A DNA stretch of 64,000 bases from Bacteroidales bacterium. GTDB lineage: Bacteria > Bacteroidota > Bacteroidia > Bacteroidales > Marinifilaceae. The position numbers and the translations under genes are program-made. The first letter of the stretch is position 1, and each line of letters starts with the position of its first letter. Under the pieces are notes generated by a model. That model was not told where the DNA came from, searched no databases, and saw only the letters and a list, made by a program, of their open reading frames with translations. Of this stretch, positions 45,815-55,182 are shown in pieces. The DNA lies in contig SUWY01000012.1 of the NCBI GenBank assembly GCA_015061245.1, positions 1 to 64,000 on the forward strand. The letters are read 5' to 3'.

Positions 45815-46999
45815 ATGAAATTCTTAAAGAGGATATTGGTAACAACTCTACTTTTAGTCGGAGCAATGACTTCTGTTGCTCAGGTAGTTGTTAATGAAGT
45901 GGTAGTGAAGGGATTTAACTATTTTTCAATTCTGAAAGAACTTAATTCAAAATGCCCGAAATTTCCGGTCTCACAAAAATTCACTCACAATTATCTATAT
46001 GATGTTATATGTGAAAAGGCCGTAGAGTATAATGACACCTGCGTTATGCTTAATTTTGATAAGGGCTCTCTTTTTACATCGCGTGGAATAAGGATGAGTG
46101 ATGTTTTTGATGCCTGTTATATATCTCGTTTTATCCCCGTCTCTTCGGGCAGAAGTATGAATATAACTATTGATGGTGCTGATACCATTGCTAAAACGTT
46201 TATGCCTAATGTAGAAAATCGACAGGAATTAGAATACAATACTACTTCGCATCCCTGTTTTGAGTTGTTGAGGGTTTTGCAACTTTATTCACCTCCCTAT
46301 GCAAAGCTTAAGGAGTTTGATTTCGGATTAGAGGATATTAATGGAGATACAATAATTGTTAATTATTCCTATAAGGGAAAGAAACTTATAGAATGTAGAG
46401 GAAGATTGTTTTTAAGTGCTAAACAGCGCATGATTATTAAAAATGAGATAGATAGTTTTGATTTTTACTCTGTATATGGGCAGAATCCGAGATTGCCACA
46501 AAAGTATGACTGTTTTGATTTAAAAGTGACGGTAAAATATGGCTTGGACTCAGAGGGGTTGCTCTGTATTTCATATATCAATTCTGAAAAAATGTGGAAT
46601 AGACTGCCTGATAAATCATTTATTTACAGAAATCATCCTCCTTTGAGACAACAATTAAGGGGTAAAACGTTAACAGAATACGAGGTGTTGCAATTAGCTT
46701 GTCCGAAGATTATAAATGTAGAAGAGTCGAAAGAACTGCCTGAATATATACTAAAAACATTGATTTCTGTTCCGGATTGGATTGTTGCACCTTATAATCC
46801 AACTGATAATATGAATTTGGAACTTGCTACCAATAAACGAATCTTCTTTATGGAGCGATATATGCCATTAAAACAACAGTATGTTGCGAACAGCAATAAG
46901 ATAATCGAAACCCCGATACAGTTACATTTAACTCCATCAAGAATTGACGATTGCAATAAGGCACTGATATTAGTTAAAGAGGTTTTTGGAATAGAGTAG
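45815..46999 (+). CDS. Secreted protein of unknown function
   Basis: 394 residues. The signal peptide (MKFLKRILVTTLLLVGAMTSVAQ) is followed by VVVNEVVVKGFNYFSILKE, then a mixed alpha/beta body with several paired Cys residues (ICEK, DTCV, DACY) that could form disulfides. I recognise no catalytic motif. It starts 2 bases after the propeller lipoprotein, so the two are co-expressed and probably act together at the envelope. The C-terminus repeats Leu/Pro-rich turns without a sorting motif. Confidence 0.6.
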   Translation: MKFLKRILVTTLLLVGAMTSVAQVVVNEVVVKGFNYFSILKELNSKCPKFPVSQKFTHNYLYDVICEKAVEYNDTCVMLNFDKGSLFTSRGIRMSDVFDACYISRFIPVSSGRSMNITIDGADTIAKTFMPNVENRQELEYNTTSHPCFELLRVLQLYSPPYAKLKEFDFGLEDINGDTIIVNYSYKGKKLIECRGRLFLSAKQRMIIKNEIDSFDFYSVYGQNPRLPQKYDCFDLKVTVKYGLDSEGLLCISYINSEKMWNRLPDKSFIYRNHPPLRQQLRGKTLTEYEVLQLACPKIINVEESKELPEYILKTLISVPDWIVAPYNPTDNMNLELATNKRIFFMERYMPLKQQYVANSNKIIETPIQLHLTPSRIDDCNKALILVKEVFGIE

Positions 47000-47033
47000 T
47001 CTATACTGCGGTGTGTCTGTAGCAAAAATTCAT

Positions 47034-47041
47034 TAATTTTG
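47034..47041 (+). promoter_or_regulatory. -7 box of the radical SAM gene
   Basis: TAATTTTG matches TAnnTTTG, 25 bases before the ATG at 47067. Confidence 0.5.
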
Positions 47042-47066
47042 TGCGCGGAAATATTAAGGGTGCAAA

Positions 47067-48002
47067 ATGGAGTTGAAGCGCAGATATACAAACTTTTCCG
47101 ATAAGTTAAAGGAGCTTTTTGGGGCGAGGGTTCAGAAACTCTCGATCGATGCCGGCTTTACCTGTCCTAATCGTGATGGACGCGTAGGTGTGGGCGGGTG
47201 TACCTTTTGCGATAATTCAAGTTTTAGCCCTGATTATTGTAGAACTGCCGGAGGGATAACCGAGCAGATTGATGCAGGAATCACCTTTTTTGGCAGTAAA
47301 TATCCCAATCAGAAATATTTAGCCTATTTTCAGAACTATAGTGCTACATACGCCTCAATGAGTGTCATAAAGGCCAGAGTGGAGGAGGCTTTGTCGCACC
47401 CAAAAATCAGCGGTATAGTTTTGGGAACACGTCCGGATATCTGTCCCGATGAGGTTTTGGATTATTTAGAGGAGTTGGCTAAAGGGTGTTATGTGGGTGT
47501 CGAGTTTGGGGTTGAGAGTACCAATAATGCAGTTCTTAAAAGTGTAAATCGTGGACATGATTATGAGGTGAGCGAGGATGCAATATTGCGTGCTTCAGGC
47601 AGAGGGATCTATATTGGTGCACATTTGATTATCGGCCTGCCAGGCGAGAGTCAGGAGGAGGCTTTGCAAGGGGCAATCAAAGTGGCGAATTTGCCGATAG
47701 ATGTTCTGAAATTACATCAGTTACAGATAATTAAAAATACCCGTATGTGTGATGAATTTAAGGCCTCGCCCGAAAATTTTGAGCTCTTTACAATGGAGGG
47801 GTATTTGGAGTTTTTGGCAAAACTGATACCGATGATTCCTGCAAATGTCGGCTTTGAACGTTTTGTGAATCAGGTGCCTCCCGGCTATCTTGTTGCTCCA
47901 AAATGGGGGATAAAGAATCACGAATTTACAGCCAAGTTGGATAAGATTCTGGAAAAATATGATTTGTGGCAGGGAAAATTCACAAATATGCCACAGAAAT
48001 GA
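47067..48002 (+). CDS. TIGR01212-family radical SAM protein (YhcC-like)
   Basis: 311 residues. The iron-sulfur cluster site is CPNRDGRVGVGGCTFCDN (spacing C-x9-C-x2-C), characteristic of the YhcC/TIGR01212 group. SAM-barrel strands follow (LAYFQNYSATYA, GVEFGVESTNNAVLKSVNRGHD). The reaction is unknown for this group. It is a single gene with its own promoter, followed after 42 bases by the ACT-like gene. Confidence 0.9.
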   Translation: MELKRRYTNFSDKLKELFGARVQKLSIDAGFTCPNRDGRVGVGGCTFCDNSSFSPDYCRTAGGITEQIDAGITFFGSKYPNQKYLAYFQNYSATYASMSVIKARVEEALSHPKISGIVLGTRPDICPDEVLDYLEELAKGCYVGVEFGVESTNNAVLKSVNRGHDYEVSEDAILRASGRGIYIGAHLIIGLPGESQEEALQGAIKVANLPIDVLKLHQLQIIKNTRMCDEFKASPENFELFTMEGYLEFLAKLIPMIPANVGFERFVNQVPPGYLVAPKWGIKNHEFTAKLDKILEKYDLWQGKFTNMPQK

Positions 48003-48013
48003 CAAAAAATCAG

Positions 48014-48021
48014 TACTTTTG
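48014..48021 (+). promoter_or_regulatory. -7 box of the ACT-like gene
   Basis: TACTTTTG, an exact match, 23 bases before the ATG and 12 bases after the radical SAM stop. Confidence 0.45.
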
Positions 48022-48044
48022 TTCAAAATTAAACAGAGGTCTAT

Positions 48045-48704
48045 ATGGTAAGTATTTCACATGTAGTTGAGAGTATTGTTAAGCACAGACCATACCTGTC
48101 CGAGTCGTTGGCTGCGGGCATTATTAATGTTTCGTCGTTGGCACGTCAGTTGCAACCCGATGTCGAGGCTGCGATGCATAAGGAGGTTAATACCGGGGCT
48201 ATTGTTATGGCTTTGAACAGGTTGGCTCCATATTTGCAAGTCAGGGAGCAGGTACAGTTGAATAAACTGCTTGCCAATATGGGCGACATTGTGCTAAGAA
48301 GCGGCTTGTGTGATTATACATTCAAAAATTCCCAGAGTTTGGTGGATTGCCATATTGAGGTTTTGAAGAAGTTGTCGAAAACAGAGGGGATTTTCTACAC
48401 AATGGTGCAGGGAGTTTTTGAAACGAATATTGTAATCAGCGATGTTGCATCGGAGTTGATAGATGACTATTTCAGGAATGAGCAGTGTCTGTTTAAAAAG
48501 CGAGGTCTTTCGTCGGTTACATTGAAGTTGCCCCAGGAGAACAGCATGCAACCGGGATTTTACTATACAATTATGAAGGAGTTGAGTTGGGAGGGAATCA
48601 ACTTGACCGAGGTTATCTCGTCAACCAATGAGTTTACTGTGGTGGTTGAGAATGACCTTATTGATAAAACCTTTATAGTGTTGAAAAATATTGGGAAGAG
48701 TTAG
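48045..48704 (+). CDS. ACT-domain-like protein (aspartokinase C-terminal type)
   Basis: 219 residues, no signal peptide. The N-terminal two thirds are mostly helical (SHVVESIVKHRPYLSESLAAG). Near the C-terminus, ELSWEGINLTEVISSTNEFTVVVENDLIDKTF looks like the second ACT domain of aspartate kinases (EGINI...ST...VVV). No kinase domain is present, so it is at most a ligand-binding regulator. What it senses is unknown; amino-acid binding is inferred from the ACT resemblance. Confidence 0.6.
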   Translation: MVSISHVVESIVKHRPYLSESLAAGIINVSSLARQLQPDVEAAMHKEVNTGAIVMALNRLAPYLQVREQVQLNKLLANMGDIVLRSGLCDYTFKNSQSLVDCHIEVLKKLSKTEGIFYTMVQGVFETNIVISDVASELIDDYFRNEQCLFKKRGLSSVTLKLPQENSMQPGFYYTIMKELSWEGINLTEVISSTNEFTVVVENDLIDKTFIVLKNIGKS

Positions 48705-48708
48705 ATAA

Positions 48709-48734
48709 TTAGGAATTAGGAATTAGGAATTAGG
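48709..48734. repeat. Simple repeat AATTAGG
   Basis: Four near-perfect AATTAGG/AATTAGGA units directly after the ACT-like gene. They are the reverse complement of the TCCTAATT words at 61-148. Confidence 0.75.
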
Positions 48735-48740
48735 AAAAAT

Positions 48741-49004
48741 CGTGCAAGGTGAGAGCAGAAGCCAAATTTATTTGGATTATGCCGAGCCGCCGCCGATTTT
48801 GCGGCATTGCGAAGCAATGGCGAACACTCGTGCAAGGTGAGAGCAGAAGCCAAATTTATTTGGATTATGCCGAGCCGCCGCCGATTTTGCGTCATTGCGC
48901 AGCAATGGCGAACACTAGTGCAAGGTGAGCGCAGAAGCCAAGTTTACTTGGATTATGCCGAACCGCCGCCGATTTTGCGGAAACACGAAGTGTTTGCGAA
49001 TTAG
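48741..49004 (+). repeat. Three tandem copies of an 88-base repeat
   Basis: Unit starts (GTGCAAGGTGAG) lie near 48742, 48830 and 48918, an 88-base period. Each unit contains AGAAGCCAAATTTATTTGG, ATGCCGAGCCGCCGCCGATTT, and a CATTGCGAAGCAATG hairpin. Eighty-eight is not a multiple of three, so the frame shifts in each copy, which argues against the 65-residue ORF in the track. The third copy varies (GCGGAAACACGAAGTG end). Confidence 0.85.
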
Positions 49005-49010
49005 GAGTTA

Positions 49011-49630
49011 GACTGAATTAGATATATACCGCTTTCAAGTCCCCCTTATAAGTGAAAGCAAGCGCAGCGCGCTGAACGAAGGGGGATTTAGGGGGTTGGT
49101 AAAACAATCAAATTCAAGCAAATCCACAAGTTGTCATTAAAGTGATAGTTTGCTTTACAGATAATGAGTGGTAAGCGCGATAAGATTTGCGCAGATTAGT
49201 TAGGAGTGAAGAGTTAGGAGTTAGACTGAATTAGATATATACCGCTTTCAAGTCCCCCTTATTAGTGAAAGCAAGCGCAGCGCGCTGAACGAAGGGGGAT
49301 TTGGGGGGTTGGTAAAACAATCAAATTCAAGCAAATCCACAAGTTGTCATTAAAGTGATAGTTTGCTTTACAGATAATGAGTGGTAAGCGCGATAAGATT
49401 TGCGCAGATTAGTTAGGAGTGAAGAGTTAGGAGTTAGACTGAATTAGATATATACCGCTTTCAAGTCCCCCTTATTAGTGAAAGCAAGCGCAGCGCGCTG
49501 AACGAAGGGGGATTTAGGGGGTTGGTAAAACAATCAAATCAAAGCAAATCTACAAGCTTTCAAATAGAGAAAGCGTTGCTTTACAGATAATGAGTGGTAA
49601 GCGCGATAAGATTTGCGCAGATTTGCTTGG
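49011..49630 (+). repeat. Three tandem copies of a 213-base repeat
   Basis: GACTGAATTAGATATATACC begins at 49011, 49224 and 49437, a fixed 213-base period. Each unit includes the CCCCCTTAT...GAAGGGGGATTT element found at the left edge of the window, then a long AT-rich part and GGTAAGCGCGATAAGATTTGCGCAG. Units 1 and 2 are almost identical; the third has changed sequence between about 49540 and 49580. No ORF of note. Confidence 0.88.
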
Positions 49631-50010
49631 TAGATGGCGAAGCCGAACATATCTAATTCAATCAGATAAGAATACAAGAAGTAATAACATTAAATTGAAT
49701 TGAATTAGATAAATACCACTTAAAAGCCCCCTTATTAGCCGTAATGAGCGCAGCGAATAAGGCGAAGGGGGTTTGGGGGTTGGTAGATGGCGAAGCCGAA
49801 CATATCTAATTCAATCAGATAAGAATACAAGAAGTAATAACATTAAATTGAATTGAATTAGATAAATACCACTTAAAAGCCCCCTTATTAGCCGTAATGA
49901 GCGTAGCGAATAAGGCGAAGGGGGTTGGGGGTTGGTAGATGGCGAAGCCGAACATATCTAATTCAATTAGATAAGAATACAAGAAGTAATAACATTAAAT
50001 TGAATTAGAT
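49631..50010 (+). repeat. 2.5 tandem copies of a 153-base repeat abutting ffh
   Basis: TAGATGGCGAAGCCGAACAT begins at 49631, 49784 and 49936 (153- and 152-base periods). Each unit has an AT-rich half (CATTAAATTGAATT) and another variant of the CCCCCTTATTAG...GAAGGGGGTTT element. The third, partial copy runs to the base before the ffh ATG, so the repeat supplies the whole ffh leader. I see no TAnnTTTG box within it. Confidence 0.88.
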
Positions 50011-51354
50011 ATGTTCGATAATTTATCGGAAAAACTTGAAAGATCGTTTAAACTTTTAAAGGGAGAGGGAAAAATTACCGAGTTGAATGTTGCGGAAACA
50101 CTCAAAGAGGTAAGACGTGCATTGCTTGATGCCGATGTTAACTATAAAGTAGCAAAGGACTTTACCAATCGTGTAAAGGAGAAGGCTTTGGGGCAGAATG
50201 TATTGACTGCGGTGAAGCCGGGCCAGATGATGGTTAAGATTGTGCACGATGAGTTGCGTGATTTGATGGGAGGTCAGAGCGTAGAGGTTAATCTTCAGGG
50301 CTCGCCTGCAATTATATTGATGTCAGGTTTGCAGGGTTCAGGAAAGACTACTTTCACAGGTAAGTTTGCAAATTTGTTGAAGACCAAGAAGGGCAAGATG
50401 CCTATGCTTGTTGCTTGTGACGTGTATCGTCCTGCAGCTATTGAGCAGTTGAAGGTTCTTGGTGAGCAGATTGGCGTGCCTGTTTATAGTGAGCCTGAGA
50501 ATAACAATCCTGTTCAGATTGCTCAAAATGCTATCAAGTCGGCTAAGTTGAAGGGTTACGATGTTGTAATTGTCGATACTGCAGGTCGTTTGGCTATTGA
50601 TGAGCAGATGATGAACGAGATCTCTGCTATCAAGGAGGCTATCAATCCTACCGAGACTCTTTTCGTGGTCGATTCAATGACCGGACAGGATGCGGTGAAT
50701 ACTGCTCGTGAGTTCAATGAGCGTTTGGATTTCGACGGAGTTGTACTTACAAAGCTTGATGGTGATACCCGAGGAGGAGCTGCTTTGTCTATCAGAGCTG
50801 TAGTAAACAAGCCAATTAAGTTTGTTGGAACAGGTGAGAAACCCGATGCTTTGGATGTGTTCTATCCTGAGCGTATGGCCGATAGAATTTTGGGAATGGG
50901 TGACGTTGTATCGTTGGTAGAGCGTGCCCAGGAGCAGTTCGATGAGAAGCAGGCTAAGGAGTTGCAACGTAAGTTGGCTAAGAATCAGTTCAACTTCAAC
51001 GACTTTATGGATCAAATCCGTCAAATCAAGAAGATGGGTAACATTAAGGAGTTGGCCGGAATGATTCCGGGGCTTGGTAAGGCTATCAAGGATGTGGATA
51101 TTGACGATGATGCCTTTAAGGGTATTGAGGCAATCATCAACTCAATGACTCCTGCCGAGCGTGAGCGTCCTGAGATTCTTAATGCCTCTCGAAGAAAGAG
51201 AATTGCAGCAGGAAGTGGAACTACTGTTCAAGATGTTAACCGTTTGATTAAGCAGTTCGATGACTCTCGTAAAATGATGAAGATGTTTACAGGAGGCGGT
51301 GCTGCAAATATGATGAAGCGTATGAAGGGAATGCCCGGTATGCGCAGAAGATAA
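50011..51354 (+). CDS. ffh: Signal recognition particle protein Ffh
   Basis: 447 residues. It binds signal sequences on ribosomes and delivers membrane proteins through FtsY. The N and G domains are complete: [17 protein letters not shown] (P-loop), [24 protein letters not shown] and [14 protein letters not shown]. The M domain ends in a Met-rich tail ([14 protein letters not shown]) that binds 4.5S RNA. The ATG directly follows a tandem-repeat block. I found no 4.5S RNA gene in this window. Confidence 0.97.
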   Translation: MFDNLSEKLERSFKLLKGEGKITELNVAETLKEVRRALLDADVNYKVAKDFTNRVKEKALGQNVLTAVKPGQMMVKIVHDELRDLMGGQSVEVNLQGSPAIILMSGLQGSGKTTFTGKFANLLKTKKGKMPMLVACDVYRPAAIEQLKVLGEQIGVPVYSEPENNNPVQIAQNAIKSAKLKGYDVVIVDTAGRLAIDEQMMNEISAIKEAINPTETLFVVDSMTGQDAVNTAREFNERLDFDGVVLTKLDGDTRGGAALSIRAVVNKPIKFVGTGEKPDALDVFYPERMADRILGMGDVVSLVERAQEQFDEKQAKELQRKLAKNQFNFNDFMDQIRQIKKMGNIKELAGMIPGLGKAIKDVDIDDDAFKGIEAIINSMTPAERERPEILNASRRKRIAAGSGTTVQDVNRLIKQFDDSRKMMKMFTGGGAANMMKRMKGMPGMRRR

Positions 51355-51385
51355 TCCGATTAGAAACTTTATAATTCTCAAAGAT

Positions 51386-52261
51386 ATGCAAGTAATTGAC
51401 GGAAAATTGACCTCGGCAACCATTAAGCAAGAGATTGCTGCAGAGGTAGATAAGATTAAAGCTAATGGAGGTCGTGCACCACACTTGGCTGCTGTTTTGG
51501 TGGGTAATGATCCTGCAAGTGAGACATACGTGTCAAGTAAGGTTAAGTCATGTAAGGAGGTAGGTTTTACAAGTACAGAGCTTCGTTTTCCTGCTGATAT
51601 GAGCGAGGAGGAGTTGTTGCAGCTTGTAGATAAGTTGAACAATCAGGAGGATCTTGATGGTTATATTGTTCAGCTTCCGTTGCCAAAGCATATCGATGAG
51701 ACAAAGGTGCTTATGGCTATCAATCCGGATAAGGATGTAGATGGTTTCCACCCATGTAACTTGGGAAAGATGATGACAGGACTTCCAACATTTATCCCTG
51801 CAACCCCTGCCGGAATTATGGAGTTGTTGACTCGCTACGGAGTTGAGACCAGTGGAAAGCAGTGTGTTGTTATTGGTAGAAGCAATATTGTTGGAACTCC
51901 AATGTCTGTCTTGATGTCAAGAAAGGGTGCCGATAGTACCGTTACCATTTGTCATAGTCGCACAAAAAACCTTAAGGAGATTACTTTGCAGGCAGATATT
52001 CTGATTGTGGCATTGGGTAAACCTAAATTTGTCACAGCAGATATGGTTAAGCCTGGGGCTACTGTAATTGATGTGGGTATTCACCGTGTGCCCTCGTCTG
52101 AAACAAAATCAGGTTTCCGTTTAGTGGGCGATGTTGATTATGCCGAGGTTGCACCAAAGTGTTCATTCATCACTCCGGTTCCGGGAGGTGTAGGACCAAT
52201 GACAATTGTTTCGTTGTTGCAGAATACTTTGAAGGCATACCGTTTCAGAACAGAGGGATAA
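51386..52261 (+). CDS. folD: Bifunctional methylenetetrahydrofolate dehydrogenase/cyclohydrolase
   Basis: 291 residues, normal length. It interconverts methylene-, methenyl- and formyl-tetrahydrofolate. Motifs: [16 protein letters not shown] with the catalytic Lys, [14 protein letters not shown] and the nucleotide-binding [23 protein letters not shown] is near the end. It lies 31 bases after ffh. Confidence 0.97.
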   Translation: MQVIDGKLTSATIKQEIAAEVDKIKANGGRAPHLAAVLVGNDPASETYVSSKVKSCKEVGFTSTELRFPADMSEEELLQLVDKLNNQEDLDGYIVQLPLPKHIDETKVLMAINPDKDVDGFHPCNLGKMMTGLPTFIPATPAGIMELLTRYGVETSGKQCVVIGRSNIVGTPMSVLMSRKGADSTVTICHSRTKNLKEITLQADILIVALGKPKFVTADMVKPGATVIDVGIHRVPSSETKSGFRLVGDVDYAEVAPKCSFITPVPGGVGPMTIVSLLQNTLKAYRFRTEG

Positions 52262-52282
52262 TCCCCTTTTAATAGGTGAGAT

Positions 52283-53515
52283 ATGGTTTTAAACTATATT
52301 TGGATAACATTTTTTGTGGTGGCCTTTGCGGTTGCCCTTGTTAAGTTGATTTTCTGTGGAGACACCCAAGTCTTCACAGAGATTGTCAACTCTACATTCT
52401 CATCGGCTAAAAATGGTTTTGAAATCTCGTTGGGTTTAACCGGAGTTTTGGCGTTGTGGATGGGAATTATGCGAGTGGGTGAGTGCGGGGGTGCCGTTAA
52501 TCTACTATCCAAAGCCATGTCTCCGCTCTTTGCCAAACTCTTTCCCGGATTAAAGAAGGATTCGCCTGCGTATGGCCCTATTATGCTCAATATTGCAGCA
52601 AACATGTTGGGACTTGATAATGCGGCAACTCCGATGGGATTGAAGGCAATGAATGCAATGCAACAGGAGAATAGTGACAAGAGCCGGGCGAGCGATGCTC
52701 AGATAATGTTCCTGGTTATCAATACCTCGGGTTTGACTATTATTCCTGTCTCTATTTTAGTCTATAGAACGCAGTTAGGTGCTGCCAATCCAACAGATGT
52801 CTTTATTCCGATACTTATAGCAACCTTTGTATCTACATTGGTCGGAATTATATCGGTTGCTTTGATTCAGAAGATTAAACTCTTTCAAAAAACAATACTT
52901 GCCTACCTTGGTGGTGCTACTCTGTTTGTGGCTGCCGTTGTTTGGTACTTCTCAACCCTTTCTCAGAGTGAGATGGTTGTGGTTTCAAATGTTGCAAGCG
53001 GATTGATATTGTTTTCGATAATAGTGCTCTTTATAGGTATGGCGGCATGGCGTAAAGAGAATGTCTATAATGCCTTTATTGAGGGAGCGAAGTCGGGATT
53101 CGGAGTTGCAATTAAAATTATACCCTATTTGATAGCTGTCCTTGTGGCTATTGGAGTATTCAGAGCTTCGGGGGCAATGGATATGTTGATGGATGGTTTT
53201 GCGTGGTGTGTCAACAGCTTGGGATTCAATGCAGATTGGGTTCCTGCAATGCCGACAGCATTGATGAAACCATTGAGTGGTAGCGGAGCACGTGGAATGA
53301 TGGTCGATGCCATGACTACATACGGAGCTGACTCCTTTGTCGGCAGACTTGCGTGTCTTTTCCAGGGGGCCACCGATACTACCTTTTATATTATTGCAGT
53401 CTATTTTGGAGCGGTTGGTATTAAAAATACCAGATATGCTGTTCCATGTGGTCTGCTTGCCGACCTTGCCGGTATTATAACCGCAATTTTTATGGGCTAC
53501 CTCTTTTTCAGTTAA
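52283..53515 (+). CDS. Nucleoside-recognition membrane protein, fused SpmA/SpmB-like
   Basis: 410 residues with about nine helices. The N-terminal half resembles SpmA (NGFEISLGLTGVLALWMGIMRVGE, then ANMLGLDNAATPMGLKAM), and the C-terminal half resembles SpmB (SGARGMMVDAMTTYG, GATDTTFYIIAVYFG). In sporulating Firmicutes these are separate proteins; in Bacteroidota they form one chain. The true substrate is unknown. It follows folD by 21 bases. Confidence 0.88.
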   Translation: MVLNYIWITFFVVAFAVALVKLIFCGDTQVFTEIVNSTFSSAKNGFEISLGLTGVLALWMGIMRVGECGGAVNLLSKAMSPLFAKLFPGLKKDSPAYGPIMLNIAANMLGLDNAATPMGLKAMNAMQQENSDKSRASDAQIMFLVINTSGLTIIPVSILVYRTQLGAANPTDVFIPILIATFVSTLVGIISVALIQKIKLFQKTILAYLGGATLFVAAVVWYFSTLSQSEMVVVSNVASGLILFSIIVLFIGMAAWRKENVYNAFIEGAKSGFGVAIKIIPYLIAVLVAIGVFRASGAMDMLMDGFAWCVNSLGFNADWVPAMPTALMKPLSGSGARGMMVDAMTTYGADSFVGRLACLFQGATDTTFYIIAVYFGAVGIKNTRYAVPCGLLADLAGIITAIFMGYLFFS

Positions 53516-53532
53516 AGAAGTGAAATCCTGTT

Positions 53533-54930
53533 ATGAGATTCGATGAACTTGATTTAAGCTATGGCGTGCTTGATGGCATTGATGCCATGAACTTTGTAGA
53601 GATGACTCCGGTTCAGGAGCAGACAATGCCTGTCATTATGGATGGATATGACCTTATTGCTTGTGCCCAGACAGGTACAGGTAAGACTGCTGCATATACA
53701 TTGCCACTGCTTAGCAGGTTGGAGGATGAGGGTAATCCCGACAATGTCGTTAAAGCTGTGATAATTGTTCCGACTCGAGAGTTGGCGCAGCAGATTGATG
53801 TGCAGTTCGAGGGCTTTTCATACTTCTTGCCAATCTCTACAACGGTTGTCTATGGTGGAGGCGATGGCTCAACCTGGGAACAACAGAAACAGGGTATGTT
53901 GCAAGGTTCTGATGTTGTAATCGCAACTCCCGGACGTTTGATAAGTCACATTGCAAATAGCGGTGTCGATTTGAGCCATGTCGAGTATCTGATTCTGGAC
54001 GAGGCTGACCGAATGTTGGATATGGGTTTCTTTGACGATATTATGAAGATTGTAAACAAGATGCCAAAAGAGCGTCAAACTTTACTCTTTTCAGCAACCC
54101 TTCCTCCCAAAATCAGACAGCTTGCTCAGCAGATTTTAAGAAATCCGGTAGAGGTAAATATTGCTATATCAAAGCCCAACGAGGCAATCAAGCAGAGTAT
54201 ATATGTTTGTCATGAGCACCAGAAGTTGAAACTGGTTCAGCAGATATATGGTTCTGATTTTAGCGGTAAGAGCATAATTTTTGCTTCAAGTAAGCAGAAG
54301 GTTAAAGAGTTGGCATATACATTGAAACGCAAAAAGCTGAATGTTGCTGCAATGCACAGTGATTTGGAGCAAGAGGAGCGCGATAAAGTTATGCTTGACT
54401 TTAAAAATGGTAAGATTAATATTCTTGTCGCCACCGATATTGTCTCGCGCGGTATTGATATCGAGGATATTGAGTTGGTTTTGAATTACGATGTGCCGGG
54501 CGATCCCGAGGATTATATTCACCGTATAGGTAGAACAGCAAGAGCCTCGGCCGAGGGCTCTGCAATTACATTGGTAAACGAAGAGGATCAGGGACGTTTC
54601 TATCGCATTGAGAAGCTTATGGAGCGTCAGGTTGAGCAACTGCCAATTCCTGAAGAGTTGGGCGAGAGTCCGATATACAACCGTGAAGCGTTTGCTCATC
54701 GCAAGGGACGCAGGGGCTCTGACAGAAACAGAGGAAACAATAGGAGATTTGCAAGCCGTAAAAATCATAATGGAACATCCGGACATACAAAGAGGGCGAA
54801 AACCGAAGTAGGCTCAAGCGAACAGAAACAAATTGAGCCTTCTGAGCGCAAGGCTTCAAATGGCGGTTTCCACAGAAAGCGTAGAAACTTCAAACCTCGC
54901 CCGAAAAATCAAAAACAGAGTGAAAATTAA
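53533..54930 (+). CDS. DEAD-box ATP-dependent RNA helicase (RhlE-like)
   Basis: 465 residues. Helicase motifs in order: Q motif (MTPVQEQTMP), AQTGTGKTAAY (Walker A), PTRELAQQ, DEADRMLDMGF, SATLPP, ARGID-type block VSRGIDIED and HRIGRTARA. The last 85 residues form a basic Arg/Lys/Asn-rich tail that likely binds RNA. Such helicases help ribosome assembly and cold adaptation. It follows spmAB by 17 bases. Confidence 0.94.
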   Translation: MRFDELDLSYGVLDGIDAMNFVEMTPVQEQTMPVIMDGYDLIACAQTGTGKTAAYTLPLLSRLEDEGNPDNVVKAVIIVPTRELAQQIDVQFEGFSYFLPISTTVVYGGGDGSTWEQQKQGMLQGSDVVIATPGRLISHIANSGVDLSHVEYLILDEADRMLDMGFFDDIMKIVNKMPKERQTLLFSATLPPKIRQLAQQILRNPVEVNIAISKPNEAIKQSIYVCHEHQKLKLVQQIYGSDFSGKSIIFASSKQKVKELAYTLKRKKLNVAAMHSDLEQEERDKVMLDFKNGKINILVATDIVSRGIDIEDIELVLNYDVPGDPEDYIHRIGRTARASAEGSAITLVNEEDQGRFYRIEKLMERQVEQLPIPEELGESPIYNREAFAHRKGRRGSDRNRGNNRRFASRKNHNGTSGHTKRAKTEVGSSEQKQIEPSERKASNGGFHRKRRNFKPRPKNQKQSEN

Positions 54931-54971
54931 TATCTCTCCAAAATCTAAGCAAATCTCTAGTTTTGATATAA

Positions 54972-54996
54972 TGAAAAAGGGGACCTGGCGGTCCCC
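54972..54996 (-). terminator. Terminator-like hairpin for the leftward transglycosylase
   Basis: GGGGACC pairs with GGTCCCC (7 bases, TGGC loop). On the minus strand it is followed by five T, so it would stop transcription coming from the transglycosylase gene, whose stop is about 190 bases away. The rest of 54931-55182 shows no gene; ordinary AT-rich sequence. Confidence 0.65.
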
Positions 54997-55182
54997 CTCG
55001 AAAGACATTTACAGAATGCAAATCAGCTTGTGTTAAAAGCTATCGCCTTTCCGGTTGGTGTGTGTGCTAAAATGAAATAAACCTAAACTAAATAACAGCT
55101 AAAACAAATCATTTCTCGCCTATTATTACGCTAAGTTCTGTTTCAAGGTTACAACCGGAGTGATTTTTTTGCTCTCTGTATG

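Noticed and set aside
48807-49004. 65-residue ORF in the track within the 88-base repeats
   Set aside because: The period (88) is not a multiple of three, so the same DNA is read in a new frame in each copy; no promoter or start context; a by-product of the repeat.
48741-50010. CRISPR array
   Set aside because: The units are long (88-213 bases) and contiguous, with no unique spacers between short direct repeats, and no cas genes are present.
49011-50010. 4.5S RNA (ffs) gene next to ffh
   Set aside because: I searched the leader for the conserved GGAA-type apical loop and found only repeat units.
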